In this document: piece by piece, positions 11,830 through 20,132 of the stretch
Layout of the letters: the number at the start of each line of letters is the position of its first letter
Position numbering within the stretch: position 1 is the stretch's first letter
NCBI GenBank assembly: GCA_002440885.1
Contig: DJVY01000100.1
Span: 29,634 to 93,633, forward strand
Length of the DNA stretch: 64,000 bases
Origin: Bacteroidales bacterium UBA6244
GTDB taxonomy: Bacteria; Bacteroidota; Bacteroidia; Bacteroidales; F082
Reading direction: 5' to 3'
The notes under the pieces: generated by a model
Told to the model about the DNA's origin: nothing
Databases searched by the model: none
What the model saw: only the letters and a program-made list of their open reading frames with translations
Translations under genes and position numbers: made by a program

Positions 11830-14061
11830 TCATGTAATTTTTTCGAGACGGGTAATTTTGATGATCTCATCCAGTTTTTTTAAACGCGAAATCAGCTTGT
11901 TCAAAGTTTCAGTGTTTTCTATGTAAACAGTTGTATTTAAGTCGATAAGCCCTTCGGTACTCTTCAGGTTGAAGGACCTTATATTGATTTGAAACTCTTC
12001 GGTAATGATGCCTGAAACCTTGAGGATAAACCCCATGTTATCGGCTGCTTTTATGTTGAAACCGGCTAAAAATTTTATTCCTTCCTTTTGTTTCCATTTG
12101 GCTTTTACGATATTGTTGCCGTACTGCGACATCAGTTCAATTGCTTTTGGGCAGTCTACCTTGTGTACCTGAATGGGTTCGTTTGGAAACATCAGTCCCA
12201 TCACATTGTCGCCGGGGATGGGATTACAACAATCGGAGGCAATGTATTCGCTTGTATTGAAATCTGACTTGTAGTTAATAGGCTGTTGTTCGGCAGTAGG
12301 ATTTTCTGTATCCGCTCTTTTTGGTGAGGTGTTGGTGTTTTTGTTTTTCGAAAAAGGCGACCAGAAGCTTCTGATCCAGCTTATCCTGGATTCGCTGGGA
12401 TGGAGGATTTCTTTTATCTCCTTCAGTCCGATCATATCTTTGGCTACGTAGTAGTACAAATCGACTGAGCCTTTTATCCGGCTTCCGGCTACAATTTGCG
12501 CTATGGTGTTTTTGTTGTGTTCAATATTAAGTTGTTTCAGGATGGCGTCCATTTTACTCATGCCCTCGGCTCTGAAACTTTTTCGATCTTGTCGTATAGC
12601 GGCTTTAATGCGGGCCTTTGCTCTGGCCGTAACCACAAATTTAAACCAGTCATCGCGAGGTTTTTGCACTTTGGAAGTGATTACTTCAACCTGATCGCCC
12701 GACTTAAGTTTGTGGTCGATAGGGTGCATTTTTCTATCAATATTGGCTCCAATACAAGCGTTTCCGACATCGGTATGAATGGCATAGGCAAAGTCGAGAA
12801 CGGTAGCATGTTGCGGCATGTTTATTATTTCACCTTTTGGGGTGAAGACAAATATTTCTTCGGCAAAAAGGTTTTTCTTAAAGTCGTTGATGAAGTCAAA
12901 GGTATTGTCTTCATTTTCAAGTAAAAGCAGTTGCGTTTTCTTCAGCCAGTTTTCCAGGCTGGTATCCACATTCGAAGTGTCTTTGTATTTCCAATAAGCC
13001 GCGTATCCTTTGTTTGCAATTTCCTCCATTCGTATGCTTCGGATATGCACATCGACCCATTTTCCATGAGGTCCCATTACCGTGCAATGAATAGCCTCGT
13101 AGCCATTGGCCTTTGGTGTGCTGATCCAGTCGCGTAACCTTTTATTGTTAGGTTTATATATAGAGGTGATAATAGAATAGGTCACCCAGCACTGCAATTT
13201 TTCATCTTTTGCATCGCCATCGAGCACGAAATCGAATGAAAAAGTATTGTAGATTTCGTCGAACGAAACCTCTTGGGCTTTCATTTTTTGCCAGATGGAG
13301 TAAGCTGTTTTTTGGTGTAGCTTAACTTCGTATTTATAATCCAGTTTGAGCAACTCAGCCTCTATGGGGAGTTTAAAGTTGTAGAAGTAGTCGACGATCT
13401 CCTCTTTTTTGGCCTCTATCTGGCTATTAATCTCCTCGTAAAGTTCGGGCTGTGAGTATTTAAAAGCCAGTTCCTCCAGTTCGCTTTTTATGGTATACAG
13501 TCCCAGCCTGAAGGCCAGCGGAGCATAGATAAAAAGTGTTTCGGAGGCAATTTTTAGTTGTTTTTCGCGGGGCATGGCATCGAGAGTGCGCATGTTGTGA
13601 AGTCGGTCGGCCAGTTTTATCAATATTACCCTGACATCGTCGGTAAGGGTAAGCAGGATTTTCTTTAGTGTTTCGGCTTGAGCCGTTGTAGTGGAAATGG
13701 ATATTTCATCAATTTTGGTTAGTCCATCAATTATCCTGGCCACTTCGTTGCCAAACATGCCTTTGATGTCGTCCAGGGTTAAATCGGTATCTTCAACTGT
13801 GTCATGGAGTAACGCGGCAATGATTGAGGTGCGCCCCAGACCAATTTCGCCGGCGGCAATGGTGGCCACGTTTATCGGATGCAGTATGAACGATTCTCCC
13901 GATCGCCTCCGCATGTCTTTATGCGCATCTGCCGCTAGCCTGAAAGCTTTCCTGACCATCCACTTGTCGAGGGTGTCTTTGCGGGTGTACCAAACCTCAA
14001 TAAGTCGCCTGTAGTGACGCAGTATTTCCTGACGGTCGATGTCTGTAACTGTTGAGGCCAT
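11830..14061 (-). CDS. spoT: SpoT-type RelA/SpoT protein: (p)ppGpp hydrolase with degenerate synthetase domain
   Basis: A 743-residue long RSH protein from the ATG at 14061. The N-terminal HD hydrolase is intact: FILHP, then ALLHDTVEDTDLT with the metal-binding HD pair at residues 86-87. The synthetase domain is recognisable (PKANGYEAIHCTV, AAYWKYK) but key sites differ from active enzymes such as Rel of S. equisimilis: the GRxK loop reads LHQK, the catalytic Asp of DLIAIR is Asn (NTFSFD), and EIQIR is DVHIR. TGS (VFTPKGEIINMP), a C4/zinc-finger-like SDCCNPIPGD segment and an ACT domain follow. I infer a hydrolase with little or no synthesis, as expected where Bacteroidota carry a second RSH. 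It heads a spoT-fur unit. Confidence 0.92.
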   Translation of the reverse strand: MASTVTDIDRQEILRHYRRLIEVWYTRKDTLDKWMVRKAFRLAADAHKDMRRRSGESFILHPINVATIAAGEIGLGRTSIIAALLHDTVEDTDLTLDDIKGMFGNEVARIIDGLTKIDEISISTTTAQAETLKKILLTLTDDVRVILIKLADRLHNMRTLDAMPREKQLKIASETLFIYAPLAFRLGLYTIKSELEELAFKYSQPELYEEINSQIEAKKEEIVDYFYNFKLPIEAELLKLDYKYEVKLHQKTAYSIWQKMKAQEVSFDEIYNTFSFDFVLDGDAKDEKLQCWVTYSIITSIYKPNNKRLRDWISTPKANGYEAIHCTVMGPHGKWVDVHIRSIRMEEIANKGYAAYWKYKDTSNVDTSLENWLKKTQLLLLENEDNTFDFINDFKKNLFAEEIFVFTPKGEIINMPQHATVLDFAYAIHTDVGNACIGANIDRKMHPIDHKLKSGDQVEVITSKVQKPRDDWFKFVVTARAKARIKAAIRQDRKSFRAEGMSKMDAILKQLNIEHNKNTIAQIVAGSRIKGSVDLYYYVAKDMIGLKEIKEILHPSESRISWIRSFWSPFSKNKNTNTSPKRADTENPTAEQQPINYKSDFNTSEYIASDCCNPIPGDNVMGLMFPNEPIQVHKVDCPKAIELMSQYGNNIVKAKWKQKEGIKFLAGFNIKAADNMGFILKVSGIITEEFQINIRSFNLKSTEGLIDLNTTVYIENTETLNKLISRLKKLDEIIKITRLEKIT

Positions 14062-14498
14062 TTTTTTTCGCACATTATCCGACAGCAAAATTAACGATTT
14101 TTAAGGTTTTACCTCTGATTACAGAAAAATATCCTGCTTCTTACTGATTTTGTAAATATATCCTGTTAGAAGCAGTTAATACCGAGAGGATTAGGTTTTT
14201 TGTTTTCGTTCTGAAAACGATCATGATAAACCGATTCGGTATAATCTTACGCAATCCTGTATTTAACGGTACACAGCAGACTTTTTTGGCATAGGGTTTG
14301 CATTTTTTTGTAGTTTTGATGAATTGAAAAAACCAATTTGAATGGACATAACCTCTTATCGTAATTTCATAATTCTTGTCTGTGGTTATTCGAGTGGATA
14401 TCTATCGTTGGCTCGATTAATTGCACAAGAACAAACCTGCAATTCCATTTGCTTCGGCTCATGAAGTTGTGTTCTGTAATGAATCAAAAATCTACCAG
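14062..14498. other. Divergent intergenic region spoT / T9SS client
   Basis: This 437-nt gap contains no convincing gene. It holds the putative promoter box at 14311-14318 for the rightward gene and several AT-rich stretches. No riboswitch-like or tRNA-like fold was recognised. Confidence 0.5.
14311..14318 (+). promoter_or_regulatory. Putative promoter -7 box TAGTTTTG for the T9SS client
   Basis: A perfect TAnnTTTG match, with a TTTTTG about 22 nt upstream. It implies a leader of roughly 170 nt before the ATG at 14499. Confidence 0.45.
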
Positions 14499-17117
14499 AT
14501 GAAAAGAACGGTCTTTCTTCTGTTCATTGTACTGATTTTCAGTAACCTGTTGCACGCTACACATCAGCGGGCAGCCGAAATAACCTACCGCCATGTTTCG
14601 GGACTTACCTATGAGTTTACTGTTACCATGTACACCAGAACCTCAAGTCCGGCCGATGACAGCCGTGTAACCATGCCTATCTATTGGGGTGATAACACAG
14701 CAGATGAATTGCCACGTGAGTATTTTCAGCCAATCCCCGACGTGGATGACGTTACACTAAACATTTATAAAGGGGAACACACTTTTCCCGGCCCGGCAAC
14801 CTATACCATTTCCGTTGAAGATCCAAACCGTAATTACGGTGTTTTGAATATTCCAAACTCGGTAAATGTGCCCATTTATGTTGAAACAACGCTTGTTATC
14901 AATCCCTTTTTGGGCTACAACAACAGTGTAGAGTTGCTCAACCCGCCCATCGATCAGGGGTGTGTAGGCAAAACCTATATCCATAACCCGGGAGCTTACG
15001 ACATCGATGGCGACAGCCTGAGTTATCGACTGGTGGTATGTAAGGGGGCTGGTGGGTTTGATATCCCCGGGTATTCTTACCCGTTGTCATCTGATTATTT
15101 TCAGATTGATGCCTTTACAGGTGATATAATCTGGGAAACGCCGGTGCTGCAAGGGGAATACAATGTGGCCTTCGTAATTGAAGAATGGCGTTTTGGAACT
15201 AAGATATCCTCGGTAAGGCGCGACATGCAGATCAATATTGTGGCCTGCGATCACGACCCTCCTGATATTTACACCATTGACGATACGTGTGTGGTGGCAG
15301 GTGATTTCCTCCAGTTCGAGGTGACTGCCATCGATCCGGATGCTACTTATGTTGAGCTTACAGCCTTTGGCGGTCCTTTTGAGCAGACTTTTAACCCGGC
15401 CTATATTCAACCTGATCCGGCCACGGGAAATGATACCGTATCTGTCGTCTTTAACTGGCCTACCCTGTGCAACCATGTGCGGTTGTCGCCCTATTCGGCA
15501 ACTTTTAAGGCCAAAGACAATGGTTTTCCGGTGAACCTGGTGAATTTTAAAACTGTTTTTATTCAGGTGATTGCCCCTCAACCGGAAAACCTTGAAGCCG
15601 AAGCGCTAGGCATCGGTATAAACCTTACCTGGAAGCCATCGGTATGTACCAATGCCATCGGGTATAAGATTTATCGGCGCGAGAGTCCATCAGGCTGGAA
15701 TCCGGATTTCTGCGAAACAGGTGTGCCGGCCTACACAGGTTTTAAACTGATTCAGGAACTTGACGGGACTTCTGTTACAAGTTTCAGAGACGACAACAAT
15801 GGAAATGGATTGGTGGTGGGCGTAGATTATTGCTACCGTGTAACGGCGGCGTTCTTCGACGGAGCTGAAAGCATTGCCTCTAATGAAGCCTGCGCTTACC
15901 TCAAACGCGATGTGCCTGTTATTACGCATGTAAGTAACGACAGCAGTGACCTGCTGCTGGGGAATGTGCTTGTTGATTGGACGAAACCTGTGGAGTTGGA
16001 CACGATACAGTTTCCCGGTCCATATCGTTATGTTTTGTTGCGCTCCGAAGGCTTGGTGTGGAATAACCCACAGCAAGTGGCCGTGTTCACGGGTTTGGAC
16101 GATACTAGTTACTACGACCGTGCGGTAAACATTAACGAGCAGTTGTTCCCGTACAGCTATAAAATTGATCTGGAAAGTGAAACGGTAGGCTATATTGGGA
16201 GCTCACAGCAGGCTTCGTCTATTTATCTGGAGACTTTTCCAACAGATCATGAGATAAAACTGGAGTGGTCGCCGTTGGTTCCGTGGACGAATTACCTGTA
16301 TTTCATTTTCAGAAAAGATCCCGGTGAAATTGATTACAGGCTAATTGATTCAACTACTCAGCTGTTCTATCGTGATAAGGAACTTGTCAATGGACTTGAA
16401 TATTGTTACTATCTCAGCGCTCATGGTCGTTATACCATACCAGGTATACAAGATCCGCTGATTAATATCAGCCAGCTTACCTGTGCCATACCCGTCGACA
16501 ATATACCTCCCTGCCAGCCTGAACTCTCTGTTTTTACCGATTGTGAGCAGGTGAGTAACGAACTCAGGCTGTACCTGCCATACGACTCGTGTAGTTATGA
16601 TGCGCTCAAATACTATGTGTATTATATTCCCCCCGGAGGAACTGTGGGAGGGTTAATCGACTCAGTAAGTTTTATATACGGCGACACAAGTTACTACCTG
16701 CATACCGATATCGAAAATGTGGTCGGTTGCTATTATGCTACCGCTATCGACTCAGTAGGAAATATCAGTCAGCCCAGCGTAATCAGGTGTGTGGGCTATG
16801 ATGCCTGTCCGGTTTATGCTTTACCGAATGTTTTTTCACCCAATGGCGATTCGTTTAACGATCTGCTTATTCCAATGGACGGACAATCATCGAACCCCAA
16901 AGCCAATGTCGACCGCATTGATTTGGCTATTTTCAACCGATGGGGAAAGGTGATGTTTACAACCACCGATCCGGCAATAAACTGGGATGGAAAAAACAAA
17001 AACAACAACCAGGATTGTGAGGAGGGCGTTTATTATTATGTATGCGATGTATTCATTGTAACCCTGGAAGGAGAGCAAAAAATCAGGTTGCAAGGCTCAG
17101 TTTCGATAGTCAGATAG
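14499..17117 (+). CDS. Large secreted protein with gliding-motility-type (CHU_C) C-terminal domain, T9SS client
   Basis: An 872-residue exported protein. The ATG at 14499 gives a clean signal peptide (MKRTVFLLFIVLIFSNLLHA); the longer frame adds 26 residues of non-signal sequence. The body has cadherin/PKD-like and fibronectin-III-like beta domains (AYDIDGDSLSYRL near 175; repeated YKIYRRE and YRVTA strands from about 390 on). It ends with the CHU_C / type B sorting domain: LPNVFSPNGDSFND, then IFNRWGKVMF and NWDGKN and GVYYYV. Such domains route proteins through type IX secretion to the cell surface or outside in Bacteroidota. Likely a surface adhesin or structural protein; the ligand is unknown. 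Cys-rich, about 17 residues, suggesting disulphides. Confidence 0.9.
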   Translation: MKRTVFLLFIVLIFSNLLHATHQRAAEITYRHVSGLTYEFTVTMYTRTSSPADDSRVTMPIYWGDNTADELPREYFQPIPDVDDVTLNIYKGEHTFPGPATYTISVEDPNRNYGVLNIPNSVNVPIYVETTLVINPFLGYNNSVELLNPPIDQGCVGKTYIHNPGAYDIDGDSLSYRLVVCKGAGGFDIPGYSYPLSSDYFQIDAFTGDIIWETPVLQGEYNVAFVIEEWRFGTKISSVRRDMQINIVACDHDPPDIYTIDDTCVVAGDFLQFEVTAIDPDATYVELTAFGGPFEQTFNPAYIQPDPATGNDTVSVVFNWPTLCNHVRLSPYSATFKAKDNGFPVNLVNFKTVFIQVIAPQPENLEAEALGIGINLTWKPSVCTNAIGYKIYRRESPSGWNPDFCETGVPAYTGFKLIQELDGTSVTSFRDDNNGNGLVVGVDYCYRVTAAFFDGAESIASNEACAYLKRDVPVITHVSNDSSDLLLGNVLVDWTKPVELDTIQFPGPYRYVLLRSEGLVWNNPQQVAVFTGLDDTSYYDRAVNINEQLFPYSYKIDLESETVGYIGSSQQASSIYLETFPTDHEIKLEWSPLVPWTNYLYFIFRKDPGEIDYRLIDSTTQLFYRDKELVNGLEYCYYLSAHGRYTIPGIQDPLINISQLTCAIPVDNIPPCQPELSVFTDCEQVSNELRLYLPYDSCSYDALKYYVYYIPPGGTVGGLIDSVSFIYGDTSYYLHTDIENVVGCYYATAIDSVGNISQPSVIRCVGYDACPVYALPNVFSPNGDSFNDLLIPMDGQSSNPKANVDRIDLAIFNRWGKVMFTTTDPAINWDGKNKNNNQDCEEGVYYYVCDVFIVTLEGEQKIRLQGSVSIVR

Positions 17118-17280
17118 GTTGTGAATATTGATAAGCCGCGAATCAAACTTAATACCTAATGTGATTATTGGTGGCGTAGAGTTCTGAGTAACATCCTGAT
17201 TTGAACCCTTAGCTTCAAGGTTTTGTTAAATGTTTATTCAAATCATCTGGAGGAGACCCTGCCGATCAAAAAAAATCAAT

Positions 17281-17288
17281 TATTTTTG
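17281..17288 (+). promoter_or_regulatory. Putative promoter -7 box TATTTTTG for the FtsB-like gene
   Basis: A perfect TAnnTTTG match 16 nt before the ATG at 17305. Its position supports that start over the upstream ATG at 17230, which would begin before the transcript. Confidence 0.5.
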
Positions 17289-17304
17289 TAGAAATATCCA
17301 TCGC

Positions 17305-17598
17305 ATGTACTACAAAAAGTATCTACACAATAAGTACTTCTATACCGCGCTTTTGTTTGGTGTATGGATACTGTTTTTCGACCAGGAGAGCATGGTAGAA
17401 CAATACCGGCTTTCAAAAACCCGTGAAGGACTTCAGGAACAGAAATTATTTTACCAGCAGGAGATCATTCAAACCGGGAAAGCTGTGAATACCCTGCAAA
17501 ATGATTCGGTGAGTCTGGAGCGCTATGCCCGTGAAAAGTATTTTATGAAGAAAAAAAATGAAGACGTATACGTGATAGTGAAAGAATCAGAGGAATAA
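17305..17598 (+). CDS. FtsB/DivIC-like septum formation initiator
   Basis: A small bitopic membrane protein of 97 residues: short basic N-terminus (MYYKKYLHNKYF), one membrane helix (TALLFGVWILFF), then a periplasmic coiled coil (heptads through about residues 35-75) and the closing motif ERYAREKYFMKKKNEDVYVI. The E-x-x-A-R-E-x-Y-x-M/K signature is that of the FtsB/DivIC family, which bridges FtsL and FtsQ in the divisome. No other division gene is nearby. Call rests on architecture and the C-terminal motif. Confidence 0.85.
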   Translation: MYYKKYLHNKYFYTALLFGVWILFFDQESMVEQYRLSKTREGLQEQKLFYQQEIIQTGKAVNTLQNDSVSLERYAREKYFMKKKNEDVYVIVKESEE

Positions 17599-17651
17599 CC
17601 AACATTAGCGAAGTTTCGGTCTTAGGCACTAAGCTATGCTGAATGCGTAAT

Positions 17652-18491
17652 TTATTTGGACATGTCAAGTTTAGTGTGGGGAACTGTTGTTCGGACATAA
17701 TAGTTTTTAAAAAAGTACATTTTTCGTATTTCTGTTGAATCATCAATATATCCATTATCTTCAACTTCTTCTATTAAACCTGCAAAAGAATGTAAACCAG
17801 TGACTTTTGGAACATGCGAATACTTAAACTTAAGTGAATCGGTAAAAATTTGTCTGAGATGAATTGAATCGCCAGGAATAACAAAATTAATTAACATCTT
17901 ACTTTTTTTGAAATAGGGTGCAACTAAATTTATTTCTGCCTCAAATGTTTCACCTAGATTTATCGTGTCTTTTGGAATAATTATCTCATAAAAATTACTT
18001 CGTTCTAAGATAGTATCCTGATTTCTATCAAGTACTATTATTTCATTTACCTGATTTTCGCCACTGTAGAAATAATATCTGACTATTAACCTCTTTAATA
18101 ATAATGGTGCATCATAGAATTGTGTTTTTTCAACAACATTCCCGTTTTCATATTTTCCATTTTCCTTTAAATGTCCACTCTCATAGTAAATTGAATATTC
18201 ACCATCATACACATTATCAGATAAATAGTATTCAGACTCAAGTTTTCCATTTTCGTAAAAACTTTCACTCTTGCCATTGAGGGTGTCATTAACCCAGTTT
18301 TTTATGAACATAATTTCCTTGCTCTTATAGTACCCGGTTTGCACACCATTTTTTCTCCCATCCTGCATCTGGGTTTTTGTTTTTAATTCCCCAGTATGAT
18401 AATATTTAACTGTGAAATTATCGTAAGTACATGAGGTAATCACTAATGCTAAAATTAGACTTTTACGGGGGAATTTATTTAGATTTATCAT
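17652..18491 (-). CDS. MORN/YwqK-repeat lipoprotein
   Basis: A 279-residue lipoprotein using the ATG at 18491, which gives a short basic N-terminus and a lipobox (LVITSC). Four MORN-like repeats follow: YYHTGELKTK, YYKSKEIMF, FYENGKLESEYYL and YYESGHLKENGKY, each near a DG/NG turn, as in proteins annotated as YwqK-family antitoxin components. The last 130 residues are a beta-rich domain of unknown type. The DNA is visibly more AT-rich than its neighbours and lies in an islet with another lipoprotein and a truncated gene fragment. Function unknown; an immunity or antitoxin role is only a guess from the repeat family. Confidence 0.65.
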   Translation of the reverse strand: MINLNKFPRKSLILALVITSCTYDNFTVKYYHTGELKTKTQMQDGRKNGVQTGYYKSKEIMFIKNWVNDTLNGKSESFYENGKLESEYYLSDNVYDGEYSIYYESGHLKENGKYENGNVVEKTQFYDAPLLLKRLIVRYYFYSGENQVNEIIVLDRNQDTILERSNFYEIIIPKDTINLGETFEAEINLVAPYFKKSKMLINFVIPGDSIHLRQIFTDSLKFKYSHVPKVTGLHSFAGLIEEVEDNGYIDDSTEIRKMYFFKNYYVRTTVPHTKLDMSK

Positions 18492-18579
18492 ACATACTTT
18501 CAGGTTATTGTTCTTATTAATCAATGTTTTACTTTATCCAATCATGTTTTAATAATGGAGTATCTTTAGAAGAGACAGG

Positions 18580-19116
18580 TCAAATTGATAAAACAGGCCT
18601 GTAAAATTTATCCTTATTAACATCGTAGACTTCAATTATTCCGTATGAATTATAACTCTTCTTTAAAAAGAATACCTTTTTTTTCAATGTTGCTTTTGGC
18701 ATAATGATATTTGACATTGAGATACATATTATGCTATCATTGATAAAAAAGGGCTCAGAAAAAATTATTACGTTTTTGTTTAACATGATTGTATCTTGAA
18801 CAAAGGTTATATTAAACATTGTATCTAATCTATCAAGAATCGGCCCATTAGTTCTTTTTCTTAGGTAATAATAAACAGAATCGTGAAATTGATAACCAAT
18901 TTTTTCTGAACGATCCTTATAAATGGATGAAATTAAGTCTTTCGATTTATCATTTTCATAGTTCTTGAACACATATGGCTTTTCCCCTTCAGCGAATGCT
19001 AATGTATACGTTAATATGTTTTTCCAATCACTTGCAGTAAAACTTTTAGCTTTTTTGCTTTCTGTTTTGCAACCTAGCAAAATGAGTATAAGAAAAAGAA
19101 ATTTGAATTCTCTCAT
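18580..19116 (-). CDS. Hypothetical lipoprotein of the AT-rich islet
   Basis: A 178-residue protein with a lipoprotein signal (MREFKFLFLILILLGC, lipobox LLGC). The rest is mixed alpha/beta with many Lys, Asn and Ile residues and no family I recognise. Its ATG overlaps the stop of an upstream open frame as ATGA (19113-19116), a translational-coupling arrangement that normally marks a pair of co-made proteins, yet the upstream partner is truncated. It is 88 nt upstream of the MORN lipoprotein on the same strand. Atypical base composition suggests lateral acquisition. Confidence 0.6.
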   Translation of the reverse strand: MREFKFLFLILILLGCKTESKKAKSFTASDWKNILTYTLAFAEGEKPYVFKNYENDKSKDLISSIYKDRSEKIGYQFHDSVYYYLRKRTNGPILDRLDTMFNITFVQDTIMLNKNVIIFSEPFFINDSIICISMSNIIMPKATLKKKVFFLKKSYNSYGIIEVYDVNKDKFYRPVLSI

Positions 19117-19283
19117 CGTTTTGTGTTTAATTGTATAACTTTTCGTTGGTCATTGCCCTCTGATAATAATGGTGCCTTGAGTATAGAATACTTGCCATTT
19201 TCATATACCAACATTACACTATCGCCAGTGGGTGGTTTCCATTGGTTGTGGCTGGCTAAGCGTGGGTATGTATCGTAATCTGT
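19113..19283 (-). pseudogene. Truncated 3' gene fragment coupled to the hypothetical lipoprotein
   Basis: An open frame of 56 codons with no plausible start at its 5' end; a stop (TGA) precedes it. The peptide contains HNQWKPPTGDSVMLVYENGK and ends NTKR, looking like the C-terminus of a real protein. Its stop codon overlaps the next ATG as ATGA. Upstream, in another frame, is a second short open stretch ending at 19291 (SLKLINPNNNLPNKPEKD). I read these as leftovers of one or more genes whose 5' parts have been lost. Confidence 0.45.
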
Positions 19284-19382
19284 TCATATATTATTTTATA
19301 CTATCTTTTTCCGGTTTGTTTGGTAAATTATTATTTGGATTTATCAGCTTTAAAGATCTTTTAGTTGTTTTTGTTTCTCCAG

Positions 19383-20132
19383 TTACATTTCGAGGTCTGT
19401 CGGAAGGCGACCGTGGGAGTGACCGCGCAACTTCGCCCGATTAAGTTTAACCCTTCCTTTTTGCCTCCGTTTTTTAAGCGCCTTAGTAAAGACCTCTTTG
19501 CCCATTCGTTTGCCGTGAGCCGGATAGCAGGTCGTTATGGGTAGTGTGTCAAAGTATTTCCAGGTTTCTATCAGGCGGGCTTCGTCGTTGGCAAAGGGAG
19601 GCCAAACCATACCTGCTACATTGAAAAGGCTGTCGCCGGCAAATAAATTACCCTCAAAGATCAGTGATGAAGATCCCAGTGTATGGCCGGGTGTGTGCAC
19701 TATCAGAGCTTCAGCTCCCAGATCCTTTGCGGAATATGCTGTTTGAAACACAATGTCCGGATTTGCAGCCTTAAAAGAAGCATGTGATTTACTGAACCGT
19801 TGCCCTAAAAACGAAATGATTTTAAACACCAGGTTTGTTCCGTTGGGAACCGCATGTGTGCCTTGTTTTAGCATGCCTGACTCACTTTCGTGAACAATGA
19901 TGGGTGCTCCACTGGCTTCCTGAAGCAAAAAGGCATTCCCGGCATGGTCGTAATGGGTGTGCGTTAGAAAAATGAATTGCAGGTTCCGCAAGTCTAATCC
20001 GTGCGAATGAATGCGCCTGGCGATGGATTGGAAATGACCCGGACTTCCTGTGTCGACAAGAAAAAAGCCGGAGACATGGATTACAAGATAGCAATGCCCA
20101 ACTCCTGCCATGATGGGGATGATTTTTGTCAT
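19383..20132 (-). CDS. Metallo-beta-lactamase-fold hydrolase
   Basis: A 249-residue MBL-fold enzyme with the metal-binding motif THTHYDHAGN near residue 60 and further ligands in HTPGHTLGSSSL, AGDSLF and CYPAHG, so both metal sites seem intact. No signal peptide. Family members include glyoxalase II-like thioesterases and many hydrolases of unknown substrate; the sequence does not decide. Its ATG overlaps the stop of the upstream glycosyltransferase by 4 nt (ATGA). The last residues (RGHSHGRLPTDLEM) are encoded in a GC-rich patch that borders the AT-rich islet and may not be ancestral to the family. Confidence 0.85.
   Translation of the reverse strand: MTKIIPIMAGVGHCYLVIHVSGFFLVDTGSPGHFQSIARRIHSHGLDLRNLQFIFLTHTHYDHAGNAFLLQEASGAPIIVHESESGMLKQGTHAVPNGTNLVFKIISFLGQRFSKSHASFKAANPDIVFQTAYSAKDLGAEALIVHTPGHTLGSSSLIFEGNLFAGDSLFNVAGMVWPPFANDEARLIETWKYFDTLPITTCYPAHGKRMGKEVFTKALKKRRQKGRVKLNRAKLRGHSHGRLPTDLEM

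Noticed and set aside
14421..14498. N-terminal extension of the CHU_C protein
   Set aside because: It would place 26 polar residues before a clear signal peptide; the ATG at 14499 is preferred.
19232..19444. 70-residue plus-strand frame across the islet border
   Set aside because: It overlaps the real MBL gene and the fragment on the opposite strand, with no family features; kept only as a sign of the odd GC-rich patch.
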